From Cryphonectria parasitica EP155 (lineage: Eukaryota > Ascomycota > Sordariomycetes > Diaporthales > Cryphonectriaceae), in contig NW_024468914.1 of assembly GCF_011745365.1 (NCBI RefSeq), forward strand, positions 2,754,228-2,818,227: a DNA stretch of 64,000 nt, given 5' to 3'. The translations under genes and the position numbers were made by a program. Numbering within the stretch: the first letter of the stretch is position 1; each line of letters opens with the position of its first letter. This document shows, piece after piece, positions 35,101-46,865 of this stretch. The notes beneath the pieces are model-generated. The model was not told the origin of the DNA. It saw only the letters and a list, made by a program, of their open reading frames with translations, and ran no database searches.

Positions 35101-35479
35101 AAACATTAAAATAATCAGATCTAGCAACAAACTCGATCATAAGAAGCTAGAACTATTCAAAATCTTGCAACAGATTTTCCCAGTTAATTACAAATTAGCA
35201 TTATCTCATGAAATGAGAATATACTCAGTTTTCCACATTTCACTGCTGAAACTAGCAGCACAGGAAATATTAGCAGATAATATAGTAGAAGTGGAAAATA
35301 ATGAATCAGAATATGAAGTAGAGAAGATTCTTAAGCATAGAAGCACAGATAATATAAGAGAATATCTCATTAAATGGAAAAATTACTTAGCAAGCGAAAA
35401 TTCTTAGGAACTGCAGAAAAATGTTAAAAATACTCAGGAAAAGATAGCTGAATATTGGAAAAGAAAAGCTAGCATCTAA
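32123..35479 (+). pseudogene. pol: pol of A, main part (protease end to chromodomain)
   Basis: Protease end (H-E-L-I-I-E-L-P box, about 32160-32190), RT at about 32870-33560 (open at 33158-33433; Y-L-N-N at 33254-33265), RNase H at about 33660-34100 (A-D-A-L-S-K-R), integrase at about 34300-34960 (open at 34484-34741). In integrase the first Asp is Asn (34439-34441), the second is kept as S-D-R-N (34637-34639) and the Glu of T-E-K-I-N-Q is kept (34745-34747). Chromodomain at 35309-35410: E-Y-E-V-E-K-I-L, E-Y-L-I-K-W-K-N-Y. Ends in CTAA 35476-35479. The best preserved integrase in the window, still inactive. Confidence 0.88.
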
Positions 35480-36101
35480 AATAATCGCTTCGCCCCGAAT
35501 CAAGATCCAAAAGCCTCAGAAACCTCGCTCTTCAGAAAACCCAACCAATCCATTACTGCATTCCTCACATTTACAGAATTCCAGTCAAAACCCTCAAAAG
35601 AAGAATCTTCAGTAATTACAGCAGATTTCTCTGCAACTACAGAACGAACCCTGGCAGCAATGCAAGCCTGCTCCTCTGCCTCCATCCTTTCCAACTCCTC
35701 TACATTATCAATTTCCCAACGAACAGCGCACATCATCTTTTCATATCACATCCTTTTCTGCTTGCACAGCTTAAGAAGTTTAGCATTCAGCTCAGCAGCC
35801 TTCTTTTTAATCATCTCCATCTCCATCTTCAAACAATAATATTAAGCAGTCACACAATTCAATTATACAAGCATTAGGCTACAAACATTGCAATTTAACA
35901 AACTCAGATATATGCAGATTTAATAGCAGGAAGATTCGGATTTAGCAATCTTGCATTCAGCTAAAAGATTATAATCTTCACAGTATAAGCAAAGCATAAG
36001 CAAAAGAGAACCGAAAGTAGCTATAGCAGAAAGAAGGAACGATTTCTGCAAAGAACGAGAATAAGGCTTAGCAATACAACGAGAACTGACTCTGTTCAAT
36101 A
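35476..36101 (-). pseudogene. Antisense Cys-cluster/coiled-coil ORF of copy A
   Basis: About 208 codons, start ATG decayed to ATA. Residues about 37-65 hold C-x2-C-x8-C-x8-C-(Y)-x2-C and further Cys. A Met/Glu/Lys-rich helix (M-E-M-E-M-I-K-K-K) follows, then 35500-35736 is fully open: E-E-L-E-R-M-E-A-E-E, F-D-W-N-S-V and D-W-L-G-F-L-K-S-E-V. A TGA (from CGA) precedes the final F-G-A-K. Opposite to pol, ending at the shared CTAA, and starting about 90 bp from the 3' LTR. Function unknown. Confidence 0.68.
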
Positions 36102-36192
36102 TCTCGATTAGAAAAGCAAAATCACGGATGGAAGATTTGCTAGAATACTTACAAAAGATTATTAGAAATAATAACTAATAGGAAGAAGATAA

Positions 36193-36635
36193 TATTATAA
36201 TCCATCCAATATGCAGATCACAAAATAGATCATGAATAACAGAGACTAGATATCAAGAATTCAATATCCTAATAAAGCATCGATTATATAATCCAAGATT
36301 AGAATTATTAGCAGATAAATATAGTTGATATCTATCCCATCAATAAGAAAATTAATGGAATCGATATCAATCCTATCTATCCGAACTAAAGAACTAAGTA
36401 TATAAAGGTTTACATTTCCTACTATTAGATAGATTTCCTTTAGATAGTTCTTCAGTTATCAATCTAAGTATTCAGTTTCATATACTGAGTAGCCCCAAAG
36501 GCAGTAAACACTTGCATCGCTTATTAGGACTTGTACGGTTCCGTATTCAAGAACTTAACACTTTAATACCGCTCTTGTTAGCATAAACCCCTTCGTATAC
36601 TTAGGAATCTTCGGATTGCTACAGTGCTCATTACA
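36193..36635 (+). repeat. 3' LTR of A
   Basis: 443 bp, TATTATAATCC to ...TGCTCATTACA, preceded by the purine tract GGAAGAAGATAA. Left half heavily mutated, right half well preserved. Confidence 0.94.
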
Positions 36636-36640
36636 AGTTT

Positions 36641-39600
36641 GCATACTGTATTATTCATTCTTGAATGAATTGTAATTCTGATCGGAGTTCTTTTTGAACT
36701 TTCTTAATCTTTTTAATCTTTTTATCTGCAGCTTCTATATCTGCTTCTAGCAGTGCTTTGTAATAAGCTGTTGGATTATATCTGTAGAGTATGAAGAATA
36801 GTAACTTCTTTGTTATACTTATATCTGCATTGTTATAAGCGAATTATGCAAGAAGCAATAGATCAATCCAGTTGTTCTGTTTCTGATTAATATAGTATTG
36901 AAGATATTGTTTAATAATCTGATTTATTCTTTCTATCTGTTTATTTGTTTGTAAGTAAAATATTATAGATATTTTGTAGTATATTCTGAGCTGTTTTATA
37001 AGTAAAGTTCAAAATTTTGAGTTGAACTTTCTATCTTTATTAGAGATTATTTCTTCTAGTATGCTATAATTAGCAATGATTATTCTGAGAAATGCATATG
37101 CAAGTTCTTCTGCTATATTGCTTTCTTTATAAGAAAGAAAATAAGCATACTTGCTTAGTTTGCAAACTATTATTAGAATGCTATTATATTGTATCTTAGT
37201 TAAGGATTTTTGTAAGAAAGATAGCTTAATAATGAAGTTTAGATTGATGGATTGCTAAATAGTTGTAAGTATTAGTAAGAAGTGCAGTAGTTTGTAAAGC
37301 TTGTATTTTTCTGCTTTATTCTTCTTGTAGCTATTGCATTATTATAGAATGCTTTCAATTCTTTTCCTAAGATCTGATAGATTCTAGTATCTTTTGATAC
37401 ATTCATAGATTACTTTAATTCCCTGGTATTCGTATGCTGGTATATTATATATATTTTTGATATAGTTATTTTATTCATTCGGAGTTATTAATTCTGAATC
37501 TCTTTCTGAAGATTTGATTCTAAGAGCAATATTTAGTTCTCTATGTATATTAACAAGATTTTCTGATTTATCTTGAGTAAAGATATTCTATATATTCGAA
37601 GAATCTATATTTCAATAGTCTGATTTTCTACTAAGAGCATTTGCTTGTTCGTTTTCTAAGCTTTTGCAGTATATAATCTTGAAATTGAATTATAAGAGGA
37701 ATTCTGCTTATCTAACTTATTGCTTATTCAAAATCTTAGTTATTATAAATATAGTTAGATTCTTATAATCTGAGTGAATTATGATCGAATATTGTATGCT
37801 AATAAGGTAGTATTGCTACTTCTTAAAAGCTTTTATTATTGCTATAAGTTCCTAATTAAGAATTCTGTAGTTGATTTCTAAGCTATTCAACTTCTTTGAG
37901 AAGTTGCTTATAATTCTTAAATGCTCTTAGTTATCTTGTTAATCAAGTTGTTTCTCGAATGCATATTTCAATATATTGGTTTCAATTTCAAAGGGTTTAT
38001 AGAAATCTGCTTTATATAGAATTAGCTCTGAAGTAATATGCTTAATAATCTTATTAAAAGCTTCTTATGCTTTGAGATTTCATTTAAAGAATTATTCTTT
38101 CTTAATAAGATTTATAAGAGAATATGCAATTTAGCTGTAGTTCTTAATAAACTGCTTATAGAAGTTAATGTATTCAAGAAAAAATCTAATATTTCTAATA
38201 TTTCTGGAAACTAGCTAATTTCTAATAGCTTCTATTTTGTTTTTCTGTAGCTTAATATATTCTAGCTTGATTGTAAATCCGAGGTAGTTAACTTTTTATA
38301 TATGAAAGTGATTCTTTGCAGATTCTATAAAGAGTTTTGCATCTTGAAGCGTTTGTAATACTATTTTCATATATTTCTTGTATTCTTCAAGTATTCGAGA
38401 ATAGATAAGAATGTTATTGAGATAGGTAATGATGAACTGATTCAGATGCTTGTATAGAATATAATTGATTATTTCCTGGAATGAAGCTAGAGCATTTATT
38501 AAACTAAAGAGTATAATCAAATATTCGTAATATTCGTAGCATGTTCTAAAAGCAGTTTTCCATTCCTTTTCTTTCTTTATTCTGATTAGATTATAAGCTC
38601 TTTTTAGATTTAGAGCTGTAAACTATTATACTTCTTGCAATCTATCTCGTAGTTCCTTAATAAGTAGTAATAAATATTAGTTCTTGATTATAATATTATT
38701 AAGTTGCTTATAATTAATATATAGCCTAAGCTTGCTGTTTTTCTTAGATACAAACAGAATAAGATATTCTGCTAATAATTATAATAATTATATATATTCC
38801 TTCTTAAAGTTCTTATCGAAATACTCTCTGAGTATTTCTAATTATACTTAATTTAGTTTATAGATAAGGAAGAATTTGAGCTATTTCTCTTCTTGTAGCA
38901 GGATCTTATGATTATATAAGCTATATTTTAGCAATTCTATATTCAATTCTTTCTGAAATAGTTTCTTAAACTTATGATATTCTTGTAGTATATTTGCAAG
39001 TATTGATTCTGATCTATATACTGTTTCTGCTATCTGGAGAAATAGTAGGTATTGTTAAGCGTGCTTCTTTTTATTCGTTGTTTTTGGTAATGTTTTTGAA
39101 AGCTTTGAGCGTTTGCTCCAAGCTGAACTGAGCGCTCAAAAGCTTGATTTCGAAGTTTTTCCTGTATAAGTTTACAATTCACTTTCTAAAGCTTATTCTT
39201 GTTGCTTTGGAGCGAATTAATATACTGAGAGTTTTGCTTGCATTATTTTATTAATCTGCTAGCGCTCTAGCATTATTTAGATTTACTTATTACTAGATTT
39301 TTTTCCTTAAACTGCCAGCTCTGCTAACTTGAAGATATACGTGAAGTTGTGTGAAGCTTCTTTTTCTGAGTATTCTTCAATTACTAGCTTCAATTCTGTG
39401 CTGTTGATTGTAACTATCTCTCTGGATACAGCTTATTCTCATGAGATCTAGCTAGTAGTTCAATTGATTTGAGGATTATACTTCTTGAGCTATGAAAGTC
39501 TTACAATCAGCTTATGCTATGCTATATTCATAATATTAAAGAAAGCTCTGATTATATATTCTTGGATTAAGATAAATAGATAATCAGTTTTCTTATTAAT

Positions 39601-39800
39601 TACTTCTTAGTTGTATGTAATAGATTGTTCTTTTATGATGCTGAGAGTATATAAGCATTTCTTTCATCTCTATTGTAGTTATGCTTAATTGATGATGTAT
39701 GAAGATATGAAGTTTCTTTGAGCGCTACTGTTTAATAGTGTGCTGTATTTGTATTTTTGAATGTATATATTAAACTTAATATAAGTATAATCTGTTCTAG
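36641..39800 (-). pseudogene. pol: pol of B, main part (protease to integrase)
   Basis: Continues B after A. Integrase at about 36641-37480, RNase H at about 37620-38080, RT at about 38100-38760 with Y-L-N-N at 38413-38424, protease near 39150-39790 with L-L-N-S-S-A at 39723-39740. An RT stretch at 38296-38520 is open. All catalytic Asp pairs read Asn. Confidence 0.86.
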
Positions 39801-42005
39801 AAGCTTTATATAGGAACTGTTTTAGTCTGATTATCTGCAATTTCTTTATAAGCAATCTTATTCTTTTAAGTTTACTAAGAACTGCTTATTCTTCTAAGCT
39901 TGCTTTGCTGCTTCTTAAGCAAGCTTTTTAGCTTACTTTTGCTTATATTGTTATTATTTCTGATTTTTCTTCTATTAATACTAGTTGCAAATCTTATTAT
40001 TGATGTAAATTGTACAGAATATCATTTTGTACTACTATTATTTTATCTTCTTATTTATATATTGCATAAGATAGTTATCTAATAGCTCGATATATATATT
40101 GTAATGCTATCTATTAAGAACTTCTCTGAAGCGGAATTTCTTTTTCTTAATAGTCTAAAGGATTTATTCTAGTTTTCTAATGGGAAACTATTCGTATTAT
40201 ACCTTTTCCGAGAAATGCATTCTGCAGCTATAATAAATGCAGAAGATTCAAGCTAATTCGTAGTATAGATTATGAAGTAAGCTGATTCAAGAATTCTTAT
40301 CTTTTCATGCTTCAATATTCTGCAAGGGGATGCAGATGAAGAGCTTCTCTAATCCTATCCTATAAACAAGATATTCAATCTATATTATTTCCTTGTTTCA
40401 TTCAATGCTAAAGAAGAATCTTTCTATAAGCTTCTTAGATTCATTGTTTATAAGAGATTCTGATGAACTGTTGAATCGCTTATTCTAGCTTAGTCTTTCT
40501 ATTGCTTGAAAAGCGTTTTCGGTATTATTTAGATACTTATACTAATAACTAAGAAAGTATTATTTCTTATTCATATCTCTGATTATAATACTTAGTATAA
40601 ATAATGAAGAATAATGAAGAGTATTATTGCTAAGCTCTTCTTTCAACGTCTGAATACTCTGTTCTGCAATATTAGAGCAGTTCGGATTGCTACTTGTGAG
40701 GATGCTAAGCATGCATTCTCGTTCTGCTATTATTATTTGCTTGCAGCGCCTAGATTTCTAAGGAAATCATTCTGAATCTTCCTTACTCGAGAAATGTATT
40801 AAGCAGTTATTATTATAGCAGAATATTTAGCTGAAACTTCTATAATTAATAGAGTCTGATACTTGCTCTAAGGGAGTATTTTTGCTTAGTTGATTAGATT
40901 TCTATTGCTAAGCAATATTTATCTAGTATTCTTTCTAAACTAATTGCTATTTATTCTTTCAGAATTAATAGCAGTTGCATATAATGTATTCTTATTTGTT
41001 GCAGTTATAGCAAGTAATGCTATTCTTTTTGCTATACTGCTTATTAGCAGCATTAAGTTTCATGGAATCAGTATGCATAGTGCTGCTCTGAGCTGTACTG
41101 CTATATTGATTGCTATTCTTATTTTAGAGTTTCTTGCTTATATTAGCTGGAAATCTCCAAATCTAGCTTTCTTCCTTCTTGAACTTCTTTATTCATTATT
41201 CATATAGATAATTATTAATGCGAATAGCTTAATTAGAGAATATTGCAAAATTCTCCAGCTAATTCTGCTTAGAGATTTTATCTTTAATATCGTTCTTAAG
41301 TTTCTTGTAATAATATTTCATAAGATTCTTATTTTTTTATAAGAGTTGTGCTAAGAATTATTTGAATCTAATTATATAAGCAGAAGCTGATTTAGTCTAT
41401 TTGAGATTTATAAGCTGCTAAGCTATAATGCATTCTTTGTTGAGATTATTAAAGGTTTTTTTAAGAGCTTTCTTAAAGCTTTTAAAGAAATTGAATATAT
41501 TCTTAGTATTCTGAGTATGTATATTGGAATTGTTCTGATGCTTTAAGTGATTGTATAGAGAAGATTTGTACTAAATAAGAGTATTCTTTTCGAAATAAGT
41601 TTCTATAAGAATAATCTTTTTAGATTTCTTAGTAAACTAAGTTTTGTAATACAGAAAATATGCTCTGCAGTAGATAAGGAATTTATGCAGCATCTTTTGA
41701 TTGCTGTTATATATAACAAGCTTATTCATCTTATATACTTTTTCAGCGCTATTAGTAATTGCAGAGATAAACTGTGCTTGTTAAGCTTATTAAGCTAGCT
41801 AAGCTTATTAGTTAGCAATAATAGCGCTCTAAGCTTGCTATTATTCGCACAGATTCTAGATATGCTAAATAAGCTGATATATCTAATTAATCAGTTCTTC
41901 CTGAGTAGAAGTATATAAGAATGAAGGAGTTTCTAGGAAAGCTATCGTATTCCGTATTGCTCAAGAGGGTAATACTGAACTGTTCTTGAATAAGAGTTAT
42001 CAAAA
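39801..42005 (-). pseudogene. gag: gag and gag-protease spacer of B
   Basis: Minus strand. Gag at about 40900-41970, with a CCHC knuckle near 40980-41030 (His to Tyr), preceded in the coding direction by the conserved Gag core and the Gln-rich N terminus. 39801-40900 is the spacer of about 1.1 kb without a domain I recognise. Open stretches on the plus strand here (39900-40082, 40944-41207) are hydrophobic shadows of this gene. Confidence 0.78.
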
Positions 42006-42468
42006 TATAATAAGCACTGCAGCAATCTGAAGATTCCAAAGTATATAAAGAGAGTTTATGCTAATAAGAGCGGTATTAAAATGCTAAATTCTTGAATACG
42101 GAACTGTATAAGTCTTAATAAGCAATGCAAGTATTTACTATTTTTGGAGCTATTAGAGTAGAGAGTAATCTGATACTTAGATTGATAACTGAAGAGCTAT
42201 ATACGAGATTTATCTAATGGGAATGAATGTATTCTTATATATTCAGCTCTTTAGTTCTGTTAGTAGTATTAGTTGTTGGATTTCTTGGATTATCTGAGTG
42301 ATCCAACTGATTCGGATTACCATGGATCAGCTACTGATTCATCCTGATCCTGTAATCCTAACTCTTGCTTATATAAGCCTTAGTCCTTAAGATGTTGAAT
42401 CCTTGTCTTTCCGGACAGTTGTTCCGGGTGTTCTGGCTGGTGACCTGCATGTTGGATGAGTTATAACA
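42006..42468 (-). repeat. 5' LTR of B (right end)
   Basis: 463 bp, same length and U3 core as the left LTR, with many transition differences. The CCATGG-centred U3 and the TTATATAAG motif are kept. Confidence 0.92.
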
Positions 42469-43724
42469 ATACTCTTGAAAACAGAAAATACTCAAATCTA
42501 CTGCTTGCTTACTCTGCTCTCTCGCTTGAATAGCAAAGAATATACTCTCGAAAATAGAAAATACTCAGATCTACTGCTTACTTACTCTGCTCTCTTGCTC
42601 GAATAGCAAAGAATATACTCTCGAAAACAGAAGATACTTAGATCTACTGCTTGCTTATTCTGCTCTCTCGCTCGAATAGCAAAAGATATACTCTCGAAAA
42701 CAGAAAATACTCAGATCTGCTGCTTGCTTACTCTGCTCTCTTGCTCGAATAGCAAAGAGTATACTTTATTCTAGCTTAGCAACTTGAATATTCTAAATCT
42801 CTTCTAAATACTTCTTATATACTGCTTGTATACTGCTTGCTTGCTGTTTGCTTTAGCTTAGCAACTCAAATGCTCTGAATCTCTTCTAAATACTTCTTAT
42901 ATACTGCTTGCATACTGCTTACTTGCTATTTGCTCTAGCTTAGCAACTTGAATGCTCTAAATCTCTTCTAAATGCTTCTTGTATGCTGCTTATATACTGC
43001 TTGCTTGCTATTTGCTCTAGCTTAGCAACTCGAATGCTCTAAATCTCTTCTGAATGCTTCTTATATGCTGCTTGCATACTGCTTGCTCGCTATTTACTTT
43101 AGCTTAGCAACTCGAATGCTCTAAATCTCTTCTGAATACTTCTTGCATACTGCTTGCATACTGCTTGCTTGCTATTTGCTCTAGCTTAGCAACTCGAATG
43201 CTCTAAATCTCTTCTAAATGCTTCTTACATGCTGCTTGCATACTGCTTATTCGCTGTTTGCTCTAGCTTAGCAACTCGAATGCTCTGAATCTCTTCTGAA
43301 TGCTTCTTGCATACTGCTTGCATACTGCTTGCTTGCTGTTTGCTCTAGCTTAGCAACTCGAATGCTCTGAATCTCTTCTGAACGCTTCTTGCATGCTGCT
43401 TGCATACTGCTTGCTCAATACTGCTTGCTTGCTGTATGCTTTAGCTTAGCAACTCGAATACTCTGAATCTCTTCTGAATGCTTCTTGCATGCTGCTTGCA
43501 TACTGCTTGCTTAATACTGCTTGCTCGCTGTATTCAAGGCTTGAAAGCTCGAAAATCGAAGGCTCGAAGATTAAAAGCTTGAAGATTAAAAGCTCGAAGA
43601 TTCGAAAAGAATAGTAGTCTGATCGTTTGCTCTGCTTCTGCTCAGTATTAGCGCTGCTTCTAGGGAAAAAAAAAGATAGAAAGCCTCGCCGGATTGCTTC
43701 CTTTAAAAGAGCCAGATCTCAAAC
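42469..43724 (+). repeat. Right internal part of C: 73-bp, 82/96-bp and 15-bp tandem arrays
   Basis: About four 73-bp units (42474-42770), about nine 82-bp-type units (about 42775-43520), and a short run of GGCTCGAAGATTAAA-like 15-mers near 43540-43600. Compared with D, C has many CA-to-TA and CG-to-TG/CA changes. It begins with ATACT, the right TSD copy of B. Confidence 0.88.
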
Positions 43725-43938
43725 TATCAGATGGAAAGGTTGCAAAGGCAATATAATGAGGTCTTTTCTCTCTTTCAGAGGTATACAATCAGAATAACAT
43801 TGAGGCCTAAGGAGCTAAGTTCTGCTCAGCAGTGCTGATGTGGCTAGAAAGCTGCTTTATAGCTGCATATTGCTTAGTCATCCGTAATCCAGCTGGCTTA
43901 GCTGGCCCTAATCCTTGCTGGCACAATCGGCTCTGACA
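43725..43938 (+). repeat. 3' LTR of C
   Basis: 214 bp starting TATCAGATGG (from TGTCAGGTGG) and ending CTCTGACA. Against the 3' LTR of D, the differences I saw are nearly all transitions. Confidence 0.92.
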
Positions 43939-44086
43939 AAGAAGCTTAGCATTTAGAATAGCAGCCTTCTTCTCAGTAGCTTCTATCTCAGCTTTCAAGC
44001 AGCAATGCTAAGCAGTTATTCAGTTTAGTTAAGCAGAAGTTAAGCTATGAATATTACAATTCAATAAGTTAAGCTGAATGCATTTA
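43939..44086 (-). pseudogene. Antisense ORF of copy E, resumed segment
   Basis: After the second AAGAA, the minus strand encodes the M-K-A-E-I-E-A-T-E-K-K-A-A segment, which aligns with the helical part of the ORF in copy A near 35790-35830. This short open stretch appears fused to the LTR of element C, but that fusion is an insertion artefact. Element F cuts the copy at 44087. Confidence 0.6.
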
Positions 44087-44580
44087 TGTAATAAGCACTG
44101 CAGCAATCCGAAGATTCCAAAGTATATAAGGAGTTTATGCTAATAAGAGCGATATCAAAATATCAAGTTCTTAAATACGAAACTATACAAGTCTTGATAA
44201 GCAATGCAAGTATTCACTGCCTTTGAAGCTATTCAGTATATAAGACTGAATACTTAGATTAATAACTAAAGAGCTATATACTGAAGCTATTTAATGATAA
44301 TGATTGTATGATTATATATTCAGCTCTTCAGTATGAATTGCTGGGATTGCTAGCGAATCTAGCGATTCAAGATGTAAAGCTTGCTAGAATCGCTAGCAAG
44401 TTTAGCAATCCGAGGTATAAAGCTTGCTGGGATTGCTAACGAGTCTAGCAATTCTCTTTTCTTTATAATTCTAATCCTGGATTATATAATTAATGCTTTG
44501 TTAGAATATTAAGTTCTTAATATCTAGTTCTTATTACTTATAATCTATTTTATAATCTGCATGTTGAATAGATTATAATA
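44087..44580 (-). repeat. 3' LTR of F
   Basis: 494 bp, the longest family-1 LTR here. The extra length is in a private U3 core of repeated GCTAGCGAATC/GATTGCTAGC-type elements in both orientations. Confidence 0.85.
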
Positions 44581-44672
44581 TTATCTTTTTTCTATTAGTT
44601 GTTATTCTTAACAATCTTCTATAAGTATTCTAGCAAGTTTTCTATATATATAATCTTGCTTTTCTAATCGAG

Positions 44673-45143
44673 ATGAATAATAAAGTTGCAAAACTAAAAT
44701 CTTCGAATTCTTATTCTAATAAGAAGAAGCAGAAAAGCTTTCTTCTTCAGTTTATTCTTTCAAACAGTCTTGATATGCATCTCTGTTTCTATTGCGATGA
44801 TTAGGGTTTGAAGTTGTGTATTGTTTCTTCTTATAATTCATTCTGTTATTCGGAGTATATTTCTCAGAATTGTACTAAGTATGATATTCTGAAACTAATG
44901 AATGCTACTGAATTTCTTCTTATTTCTACTTAATATCAAAAACTGAAAAATAAGATAGAAGAGTTAAAGCTAAAGTTGATTAAGCTGTGCTAATAAAAGA
45001 AGATGTGATATGAAAGAATGTTTCAGGCTATCTGTTGAGATCTTAAGAATCTTGAAGAGCTTGAGAAGAAGAAAGCTGAGAAGGCTAAAGCTAAGAGAGT
45101 ATATATTGCTGCTGAAGTATAAGCTATGATAATTGAAGAATCT
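44673..45143 (+). pseudogene. Antisense Cys-cluster/coiled-coil ORF of copy F
   Basis: Begins M-N-N-K-V-A-K-L-K. Residues 38-71 read C-x2-C-x7-C-x8-C-(Y)-x2-(Y)-x4-C-x3-D, with two Tyr where Cys is expected. A long Lys/Leu/Glu heptad-like segment follows (K-L-K-N-K-I-E-E-L-K-L-K-L; L-E-E-L-E-K-K-K-A-E-K). Four or five stops. The C-terminal tail is cut off by copy G at 45144. Its N terminus lacks the M-L-N-R-I-N-K form of the other copies. Confidence 0.65.
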
Positions 45144-45589
45144 TGTTATAACTCATCCAACATGCAGATCACAGGATAAGCTCCACCAACCAAGGAACCA
45201 GGTATCACAACCCAACGTCGGATACCAATCAGGATTACATAATCCAGGTTAGAATTGCTAGCGCAGCTATGTTGACTATGAACATAGTCAACATATTTAA
45301 GAAACAACTATGAGAAATTGAAACATAGTTGGGATAGTCAGAACTGAAGAGCTGGATATATAAGAGCACATTCATTATCATTAGATAGATTCAGTATATA
45401 GCTCTTCAGTTGTTAATCTAAGTATTTAGTTTCATATACTGAGTAGCTCCAAAAGCAGTGAATACTTGCATTGCTTATTAGAACTTGTACAGTTCCGTAT
45501 TCAAGAACTTGATACTTTAATACTGCTCTTGTTAGCATAAATCTCTTCATATACTTAGGAATCTTCGGATTGCTGCAGTACTCATTACA
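45144..45589 (+). repeat. 5' LTR of G
   Basis: 446 bp, TGTTATAACTC to ...CTCATTACA. U3 has a perfect inverted repeat TGTTGACTATG/CATAGTCAACA (45270-45293) and a U3 type shared with K. TATATAAG and the ACTGAAGAGC/GCTCTTCAGT arms are present. Confidence 0.92.
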
Positions 45590-45646
45590 TTTTGATAATT
45601 CTTGTTCAAGAACGGTTCAGTATTATCTTCTTGAGTAATATGGAAT

Positions 45647-46865
45647 ATGATAGCTTTTCCAGGAATCTCTTTGTTCTTGTATGCTCTTATTCAGAAAGAA
45701 CTGATTAATCAGATATACTAGCTTACTTAGTATATTCAGAATCTGTGCAAATAACAGCAAGCTTAAAACGCTACTATTGCTAACTAATAAGCTTAGCTGG
45801 CTTAATAAGCTTAATAGATGCAGTTTATCTCTATAGCTATTAATAGTGCTGAAAAGGCATATAAGATGAATAAGCTTGCTATGTATAATAGCAATTAGAA
45901 AATGCTGCATAAATTCCTTACTCACTGCAAGGCATATTTCTTGCATTATGCAACTCAGTTTATTATGAAATCTAAAAAGATTATTCTTGCAGGAACTTAT
46001 CTCGAAAAAGATGCTTTTATTTAATATAAGCCTTCTCTGTACAACTACTTGGAGCATTAGAATAATTCTAATATATATATTCAGAGTATTAAGAATATAT
46101 TTAATTTCTTTGAAAGCTTTAAGAAAGCTTTCAAAGAAATCTTTAATAATTCTAATAAAGAATATATTACAGCTTAGCAGCTTATAAATCTTAAGCAGAC
46201 TAAATCAGCTTCTGCTTATATAATCAGATTCAAGCAATTCTTAGCGCAACTTCCGTAGAAAGATAAGAATCTTATAGAGTATTATTATAAGAGACTCAAG
46301 GATAATATTAAAGATGAAATCTTCAAGCAGGATTGGCTGAAAGACTTTGCAATATTCTCTAATCAAGCTATCTGCATTAACAACTGTCTATATGAATGAT
46401 AGATAGAGAAGTTCAAGAAAGGAGGAAGCTAGACTTGGAGGTTTCCGGCTAATACGAGCAAGAAATTCCAAAACAAGAATAGTAGTTAATATGGCAGTAT
46501 AGCTTAGAGCAGTATTATACATGCTGGTTCTATGGAACTCGATGCAGCTAATAAGCAGTATAGCAAGAGGAATAGTATTATTTGCTATAACTGCAATAAA
46601 CAAGAATACATTATATGCAACTGCTATTAATTCCGGAAGAACAAATAGCAATCAGTTTAGGAAGAATGCTAAGTGAATGTTGCTCAGCAACAGGAATCCA
46701 ATCAACTGAGCAAAACCCCCTCGGAGCAAGTATTGAACTCTGTTGATTACAGAAGTCTCAGCTGAATATTCTGCTACAATAATAACTGCTTAATATATCT
46801 CTCAAGTAAGGAAGGTTCAGGATGGTTTCCTCAGAAACCTAGGCGCTACAAGCAGATAGCGATAG
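45647..46865 (+). pseudogene. gag: gag of G
   Basis: Starts at ATG 45647 (M-I-A-F-P-G). Gln/Ala-rich N-terminal region (about 45740-45830, stops replacing Gln), Gag core at about 45850-46260, and CCHC knuckle at 46583-46624 with His to Tyr. It keeps the start codon that A has lost. Truncated by J. The longest minus-strand open stretches here (45623-46057, 46388-46651) are shadows. Confidence 0.8.

Larger units (their letters stand above)
26198..36635 (+). mobile_element. Family-1 Gypsy copy A, complete, forward (interrupted by D)
   Basis: Two 443-bp LTRs, TSD AGTTT (26193-26197 and 36636-36640) inside B integrase; joining B across A restores the TTTTAGAGTTTGCATAT context seen in K near 2720. 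Without D it is about 7.43 kb. It is less mutated than E and K. Confidence 0.95.
24562..42468 (-). mobile_element. Family-1 Gypsy copy B, complete, reverse (interrupted by A)
   Basis: Full-length reverse copy with two 463-bp LTRs and TSD ATACT (24557-24561 and 42469-42473). Without copy A it is about 7.46 kb, the same as copy I. Minus-strand order from right to left: LTR, gag, spacer, pol, antisense ORF, LTR. It inserted inside a 73-bp repeat unit of element C. Confidence 0.93.
23245..43938 (+). mobile_element. Non-autonomous tandem-repeat LTR element C (interrupted by B)
   Basis: Same family as D. LTRs of 214 bp at each end, TSD AAGAA (23240-23244 and 43939-43943). Without B and its TSD the element is about 2.78 kb. 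The left part (to 24561) has the 37-bp array and the central unique segment; the right part (from 42469) has the 73-bp and 82-bp arrays. Differences from D are almost all C/T or G/A, so C has been through RIP-like decay that D largely escaped. It has no gag or pol and would need another element's proteins. Confidence 0.9.
44087..45143 (-). mobile_element. Family-1 Gypsy copy F, reverse, partial
   Basis: Reverse copy inserted in E (ATTTA at 44082-44086). Only its 3' LTR and most of its antisense ORF are seen before copy G interrupts at 45144; the rest lies beyond the window. Confidence 0.85.
45144..46865 (+). mobile_element. Family-1 Gypsy copy G, left arm
   Basis: Forward copy inserted in F (AATCT at 45139-45143). 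The 5' LTR and gag are present; element J interrupts after 46865 (GATAG at 46861-46865). Its right arm is beyond the window. Confidence 0.88.

Noticed and set aside
43807..43998. 63-codon minus ORF joining a coiled coil to a new tail
   Set aside because: A junction artefact: the antisense ORF of E runs into the LTR of element C across the AAGAA duplication.
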